Positions 58,576 to 64,000 of a DNA stretch of 64,000 bases are shown in pieces. Positions within the stretch are counted from its first letter, which is position 1; each line of letters starts with the position of its first letter. The stretch is taken from NCBI GenBank assembly GCA_013398175.1, contig VZRZ01007869.1, positions 373,924 through 437,923 of the forward strand. Direction: 5' to 3'. Source of the stretch: Climacteris rufus. Taxonomy: Eukaryota; Chordata; Aves; Passeriformes; Climacteridae. The notes beneath the pieces were generated by a model. That model was not told the origin of the DNA. It was given only the letters and a program-made list of their open reading frames with translations, and did not search any database. The position numbers were made by a program, and so were the translations under genes.

Positions 58576-61500
58576 GACAAGCTCTTTCCCAAACCAGCCA
58601 GGGAACCCCTGTATAACTGAAAAAAACTGGTCAAGTAACACTTCTCAAACAATCATTTTTCAGTACTCTGAAGCTGTTGAGAAATTGCAAGGCCAACAAA
58701 TAATAGTTTTGTTTAGTTGGCTTTTTGTGTTTTCACAGCCACTTTTTTTCAACAAATATTCAGAAATATGACTCAGAAAGAATGGAGAGACCAAAAAAAC
58801 TGCAGATATGGATTTGAATTCCAGTAAATATATGACTGTGGGATGAGGATGAGAGAGAAAAAACTCAGTAAAGTTATGAGATGGGGCTTAGCTGTAGGTA
58901 GTTTGTTCTGCCAAGTACTTTCTTTCCTGCAACAAATCAAGCAAATACATTGCGTATTCTCATAAGGAAAAACATCAGAACACAAGAATGTATTATTTAT
59001 GACTTTATGCCTGTGTATTTCTTACAGATAACATAAAAATCTATGACTGTTCTTTTAAAAAATTTAATATAAAATTGTTCCAGATGAAACTGAAACTGGT
59101 TTGCTTCTATTTGTAAAAATTGCTTCACTGAAGATATTCCAAAACACAATTGTACATACACATAACTCAGTAGTCCCATGCAGCATGTGTCTAAAATTGT
59201 GTGCTCTTCACCACACAGCAATTTGCAGGAGGAAAGACATTTAATTCAGATATATTACTTGAAATCCTGAAAAGGGTTAGTTCCCTGTAAAAATCTGACT
59301 CACTGCAGCACAATTTTTCTTTCCTGTAGAAAAATTTCACTTGCAAATTTTATATCTGCGTTTGAATTGCAATACTTGTTCAACATACTGCAATTCATCT
59401 TCACATCACAGAAAAAGAAAAAAAAAGCAGACCACTGTTTTTCTTAAATGACTTAGTTCTATGTGCAAAATCATTATATAACATCTTCCACATGGAACGT
59501 TTTAATTAGAAGATGTTTTGTTTTAATTTAATAATTTTTATTAGCAGCAAACACAAGAAATTCCCAGGAAACAAGGAACTTAAATTACTTACATTTTAAA
59601 TATGTCTAGAAATGATCTGAAGATATCGTACAGAAATAAGCTTAAAATATAAAGGTAGAATAAGTAGAGAACTGTGTTCCAAGCAGACCCAGAAGTACAC
59701 AGTAACACTCCCACAGTTTACATCTTAGACACTAATTTCTTCTCTTTATTATGATTAGTGGCACATGTTCAAGGTTCTTCTCACTGAATTTGTCACTTGC
59801 AAATTGTCAAAAAAGCCTACTATTTGAGAACCACAAAGATAAATTAAATGTAAACCAAATCTACTTTAGCCTTCCTATCCATATTAAAGAATCTTTCAAC
59901 TTAAAAGCACCTCCTACCCCACCTTTTCTAATTAAAATAGCTTTTGAAGATCTTCAAACAATCTTGAGGCAGTCCATAAAAAGACAGATCACTTTATATT
60001 GTGTTTGACTATACTCAGTGCAAAATATAGAAGTGAGCTTGTCAATATTTCAGGCAAATGAAAACAGTATTTCTCTTCTTTAAAAACCAGATCTTCCTGA
60101 TAATTTCTAGATATAACACCCCAGCATGTGCTTTCACCTGCTGAAACCAGATCACATAACTCTTATACTAGAATATTTATCTTGCAACATTCCTGAGAAA
60201 GGTAAGGGAAGGTTAGAAGGGCACAGAAAATGACAGATCTCTCAGTCATTAGACACAGACATGGACACACAGTTTTAAGATTTGTATCTACTTACTCCTG
60301 GAGTCTGTAAGAGATATTAGTCAATACCAAATCCTTCACAAGAAGGAACAGATGAATTACACAATTAAACTACTGTGCAGTTCAAGTTTTACAGAAAAAA
60401 AAGGGTTTTAGGGTACAAGATTAAGAGGCAAAAAAAACCCCAAATCTATCTATAATGTGGGCACTGGTATGGAGTAGAAAGACAAGTAACAAGCTGCACC
60501 ATGAAGAAGCTCAAAAAACAATATGATTTTCTTTCTCCTAAAGCTTGATGACAAGGCCAATAATTCTCTAAATATAAAAATGCACCTAAGTGGACATTAA
60601 GTAATAAATCTTGCTTGAATAAAGAAAAAAGTATTTAAGACAATTACCCAGATACTAATTTATGCAAAGTCATGCAAGGTAAATAAACATAAAGCCAAGT
60701 ACCTATTAATTGAGAAATATTATTAAACCACTATTTTGGAATGTCTTCTAACCAATCCATCAGTATGATTGTTTGCATATTGGCACTGTTCACACAGTTT
60801 TTTATTTATATTGCAGAGTAGCCAAAGGCTCGTTAAGGCCTCAACATGGTAGATGCTATCCAGCAATACAGACATGCAGAATTCCTACCCTTAGTAGTAT
60901 TAACTATTTTTCAAAGTACATTCAAAAATACAGTACCTTCACTGTCATATCAAATTTAGTATTTCTCTTTATATGTCCTAATTAATAAACCCCAGAACTG
61001 TCTTAAAAAATTCACAACAGAAAATAAAAAAGGCTGTTCTAAAAGAATTCTGTATTGCTCTAACACAGTCTTCATCTCCCCCAAGATTAAAAAAATCCTG
61101 CCGGGGTAGGTTTTATTTCTGTTGCAGCTTTGAACCTAGGATTATTCACAAATTCTCATGAAACTTGTTTTTTCATCATTTTTGTGATTCTCACTGAAGA
61201 TGCCTGTACCACCTGCCTATTCCAACAATCTGATCAAAAATAAGCATAGTAGTCCTATTAATATTTTGCACTACACCCCTGCATGAGTGTTGGTGGATGC
61301 ATACAGTGTATGCCAAAATCTGGTATTCTGCTTTAACAGCATAATCACTTACAAGCCTGTACATTTTACTACTGTACATGAAGGCAGCTAATACTGACAA
61401 TGGAGCTGTAACAAAGTAGGAAAAAAACTTGTTTAAATAGAAATCATCTCTTCTGAAAGCATTTTTCCTGGTGGAGATACATTGGTTAATATAATACTTC

Positions 61501-63699
61501 AAAGTCATCCCTATTGCTTTATAAAGGATACCCCGCAAAATTCCCCTTTTCAGAAAAGCCTATGGGTTCATTATCACAGGAAAGAAAAGAAAAAGCTGAT
61601 AATGTGCCAATATAAATAAAAAACAACTCAAGAATTCCACTGAATTTCATGCAACTTCTTTAGTAAGTACAACTCAGTCTGTTTCTCATGGGTTTTCTGA
61701 AGATCTGTTTCTAAGTAGAATCACTTGACAGCTCTAGAAACATGCTGATGGCTGACATGACTGGAAGAGAAGGCCTCATTTGATGTGGCCACTCTTACAC
61801 TGAGAACAACCAGGAGCAGCTGATGGCAGAAGCAAGAATTTCCAGATGTCTGTCCTTTCTCAGTACCATCCTCTCTCCCTCCCCCAAGTCTGGGGGCTCC
61901 CCAGACCCAGCAGTAGCAGATTTCTTTACTGGCAGAGTCCCTGCAGCCACTGAGAACCTTAGTGTACCTCAAAGTGTTGCACAACTGATGAGAATCTTTT
62001 GTGAACAACTCATCTTTTGGACTGGATTAGACAAACTGCATAGACAGATGTGGGTAATGCTGCTGAGCTGAACAGCAAGAGACTGCACATCTCTCCATGC
62101 CACTGCCTTACGTTTAAATACTTATGAGATGTTGCTTGAACACCTGAAGAGTAACGACCATTCCACCATATTTATCCCCCTTAGAAACCAATAAAATAAA
62201 ATTTCAACAACTTTCAAAGCCTTCTTGTATGACTGAACTTCAAACTGTACAACCAAGAGGTATCAAGAAAATATCCATTTTACTGAACTTGGTGAATGTT
62301 TTTTTAGTCAGAGGACAAATATTTTAATGGAGAAACAAGTCCATGGCAACATAAAACTAGTCAGAGTTGAAAACACAGTTTTAAGCATTTGTATAATAAT
62401 TGGCGCTTTTCAAATTATAAAAGCATCAGAATCAGAAAAGATTATGAAACAGTTGCCCTTTCCTTCAACACAGGTTTATGAATCATGCAATAATTGATAG
62501 TTTTTAATTCCAAATTTGGAGAGAACCAAACGAGTAAGTAGATGTATCACATTTCACCTCAGATCGTTTTATATACTCCCTCTACTTGGTATTCATTAAA
62601 TTGAGTAGTGTAAGGTGAAATTAGAGCCATGTAACCAGTAACTATCAAACTAGCAAAAGAAGGTTTTTTCAATTTAAGCTTATGTTTAAAATCTATACAG
62701 CCTCCCAAACACCTTTACTTAGTCTGAAAAAAACTCAGTGTTTACAAAAAAGCTGATGCTACCACATGGATTGCAATTCTTCAAGTTCTTTCCCCTCTCC
62801 TCCTATAAGAATTTCAATCTACAATCCCAAGAAAAAGTAGTATAATATATTATGAAAAAGGAGAGTATGTTCTGCACGTATTAAATCACAACCAAAAAAT
62901 AGTCAGCTGTATTAAATATTTTGTTAAAAAGTCTTAAATTATATCTAAAATGCTAAAACTATAAGTGTCATGATCATATAAAATAATTGTATTGCCTTGA
63001 AAGAAAGTATAATCCAATTAACATATTTTCAGCCACTGACAGACTAGAGAATTCATAATAAATTGAAGTCAACAAGTCAAAAGGTATTCAAATAAAAGAA
63101 ATAATCACTGGTTTTAATGATTAGAATTCTGTAATATGAACAGCTGAAAATAAACAAAGCCGTGCCACCTCCTGGAATAACATTAGCTTCATTCCTTGTA
63201 ATTTGTACCATACAGTTTGAGTAAATATACCAGGATAAATCCATAACTCACCAATACTATTGCTGTCTTTGAAAGATTAGAGTTTCCCATCCTGCCACAC
63301 TCCTTCATTAAACCATTTTTAAACAAGATGATTTGTTTTGGGGTAGACTTCAATCCTACTGTTTTATTACTTTTAGACTACTTGACCACAGACAACATTT
63401 GGTATTTTACTTAAAATTATGAATCAAAACTTCTTTAGGAAAAATATCTTTGCAATTGCTTGAATTCAGTTCACATTTACATGAATGCATTAGAAGGGTA
63501 GATCCATAAAGCAGTTTGACTGAATGCTCACCATCAGCTTACCCTACACAGATCTACTGAAGATTTCTGATTCTGGATTTTTAATAATCCTACTTTATCT
63601 CTCCATGACTTTTTTCAGACAGCACTGACACTATGCCAAATTATGTTGAAATAATAGCTTCAGCATTTTCTATCCTTGTAGCTAATCCTTTCCTCGACT

Positions 63700-63752
63700 T
63701 TAAACACGCTTGCTTTTGGAAGCTGCTGCTGTTAGCCCTTGGCTTTTACACA
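63700..63752 (-). CDS. candidate alternative terminal exon of the VRK1-like gene
   Basis: On the minus strand a strong acceptor (a tgctgac branch-like word, then ctcctccggattcctcttcacag) is followed by two bases finishing a split codon. Sixteen codons, CKSQGLTAAASKSKRV, and TAA follow. The incoming phase is the same as that of the terminal exon at 54784-54866, so both could be joined to one upstream donor. The product would be an alternative, again Lys/Arg-ended, tail. VRK1 is known to have C-terminal splice variants in mammals; that this segment is one in birds is inference. A weak ATTAAA-like signal lies about 120 bases further on. It could be a chance acceptor in the intron. Confidence 0.3.
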
Positions 63753-64000
63753 CTGTGAAGAGGAATCCGGAGGAGTCAGCATGTTCTAACAGCGAACTGG
63801 ACAAGACAGGAGGACAATAATGACAAGAGAATGAACAATGGCAAAAGAACAGGGTTCAGGCACCACTTTTATCACCCAGCAATTCTACTACCTTTAGGCA
63901 GTATGTAATTGGAGCACAATCCTTTCTTACACAGAAAGTTTAAATATTTTAACTTTAATAAAGTTAATCTAAAAAGAAATCATGGAAGATCAAAAACATT

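Larger units (their letters stand above)
54867..64000 (-). other. last intron of the VRK1-like gene (no further kinase exon recognised)
   Basis: Reading minus-strand sequence to the window end, I did not find codons for the VRK1 region just upstream of the tail (the LLDY...KPLY...NLR...GLKAIGSKDDG part of the human protein). The penultimate exon should therefore lie beyond 64000 or be too diverged for me to see. The stretch is AT-rich and contains a solo LTR (55256-55805), a three-unit AT repeat (57130-57159), a CTTTTAAGAAG repeat cluster (58466-58575) and a phase-matched alternative terminal-exon candidate (63700-63752). Several other short splice-bounded open segments look like chance. Confidence 0.45.

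Noticed and set aside
59593..59640. Splice-bounded open segment on the minus strand (24 or 48 bases) with donor gtaagt
   Set aside because: The phase does not match the flanking candidate exons, and the sequence is AT-rich with no recognisable peptide.
60296..60304. Possible nine-base microexon (actccagga) on the minus strand between a textbook acceptor (ttgactaatatctcttacag) and donor (gtaagt)
   Set aside because: Nine bases cannot be tested by reading frame, and VRK1 has no known microexon here. It would need a spliced read to be believed.
61353..61405. Exon-like 53-base open segment on the minus strand with a strong acceptor (tttttttcctactttgttacag) and donor (gtaagtg), inside a 115-codon open frame at 61191-61538
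   Set aside because: The peptide (PLSVLAAFMYSSKMYRL) matches no part of VRK1 as I know it, it lies within the presumed last intron, and its phase (enters with one base pending, leaves in phase 0) does not connect to the terminal exon. It is probably a cryptic or chance exon.
61730..62080. Balanced-composition patch with open frames on both strands and acceptor-like tracts on both strands
   Set aside because: Signals on both strands conflict with each other and no peptide is recognisable; it reads as composition, not a gene.
62112..62143. 32-base splice-bounded segment on the minus strand
   Set aside because: Very short, with a phase incompatible with the terminal exon; expected by chance in a 9-kb intron.
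1..64000. tRNA genes, rRNA, CRISPR arrays, known microRNAs and bacterial-type operons
   Set aside because: I looked for B-box-like words, regular direct repeats with spacers, and several well-known microRNA sequences on reading, and found none. A covariance-model search would be the decisive test.

Overview
This window looks like avian nuclear DNA. Three plus-strand CR1 (chicken repeat 1) LINE copies and a short minus-strand CR1 tail can be read directly. A minus-strand solo LTR at 55256-55805 matches an LTR type I remember as abundant in bird genomes. Most of the sequence is AT-rich with long stretches of no coding potential, as in a vertebrate gene desert. A run of 14 Ns at 36368-36381 shows a draft assembly. 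The species cannot be named from this.

Layout: 1-480 is a GC-rich, CpG-containing edge. 481-54600 is essentially non-coding. It holds the three CR1 copies (3046-3480; 12795-15512, split by a nested solo LTR at 13648-14160; 26940-27874) and several stretches that look like conserved regulatory elements because they are dense in homeodomain, POU or TALE-type sites and, in two cases, keep CpGs in AT-rich DNA. The clearest are 8586-9080, 9130-9420, 30500-30770, 35395-35760, 42440-42760, 45940-46020 and 46655-46800. Conservation itself could not be tested here.

The only host protein-coding gene I can support is at the right end on the minus strand. Positions 54784-54866 form a terminal coding exon with a good splice acceptor, a Lys/Arg/Thr/Ser-rich reading frame ending in TRKSVQK, a stop codon and a polyadenylation signal about 140 bases downstream. 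The tail resembles the C-terminus of vaccinia-related kinase 1 (VRK1; the human protein, as I remember it, ends in TRKRVQK). If so, 54867 to the window end is VRK1 intron, containing the solo LTR and a second, phase-matched candidate terminal exon at 63700-63752.

Inference: in human, the 3' side of VRK1 faces a large gene desert that ends at BCL11B. The arrangement here fits that desert, so the candidate regulatory elements could belong to the BCL11B landscape. This rests on recognising one short exon and on remembered synteny, and needs a database check. I saw no CRISPR array, bacterial-type operon, tRNA or rRNA gene, and no self-contained novel system. The most unusual signals are a dense cluster of TGACA/TGTCA motifs at 30545-30643, a POU-octamer/TAAT composite at 8734-8748 and the alternative terminal-exon candidate.
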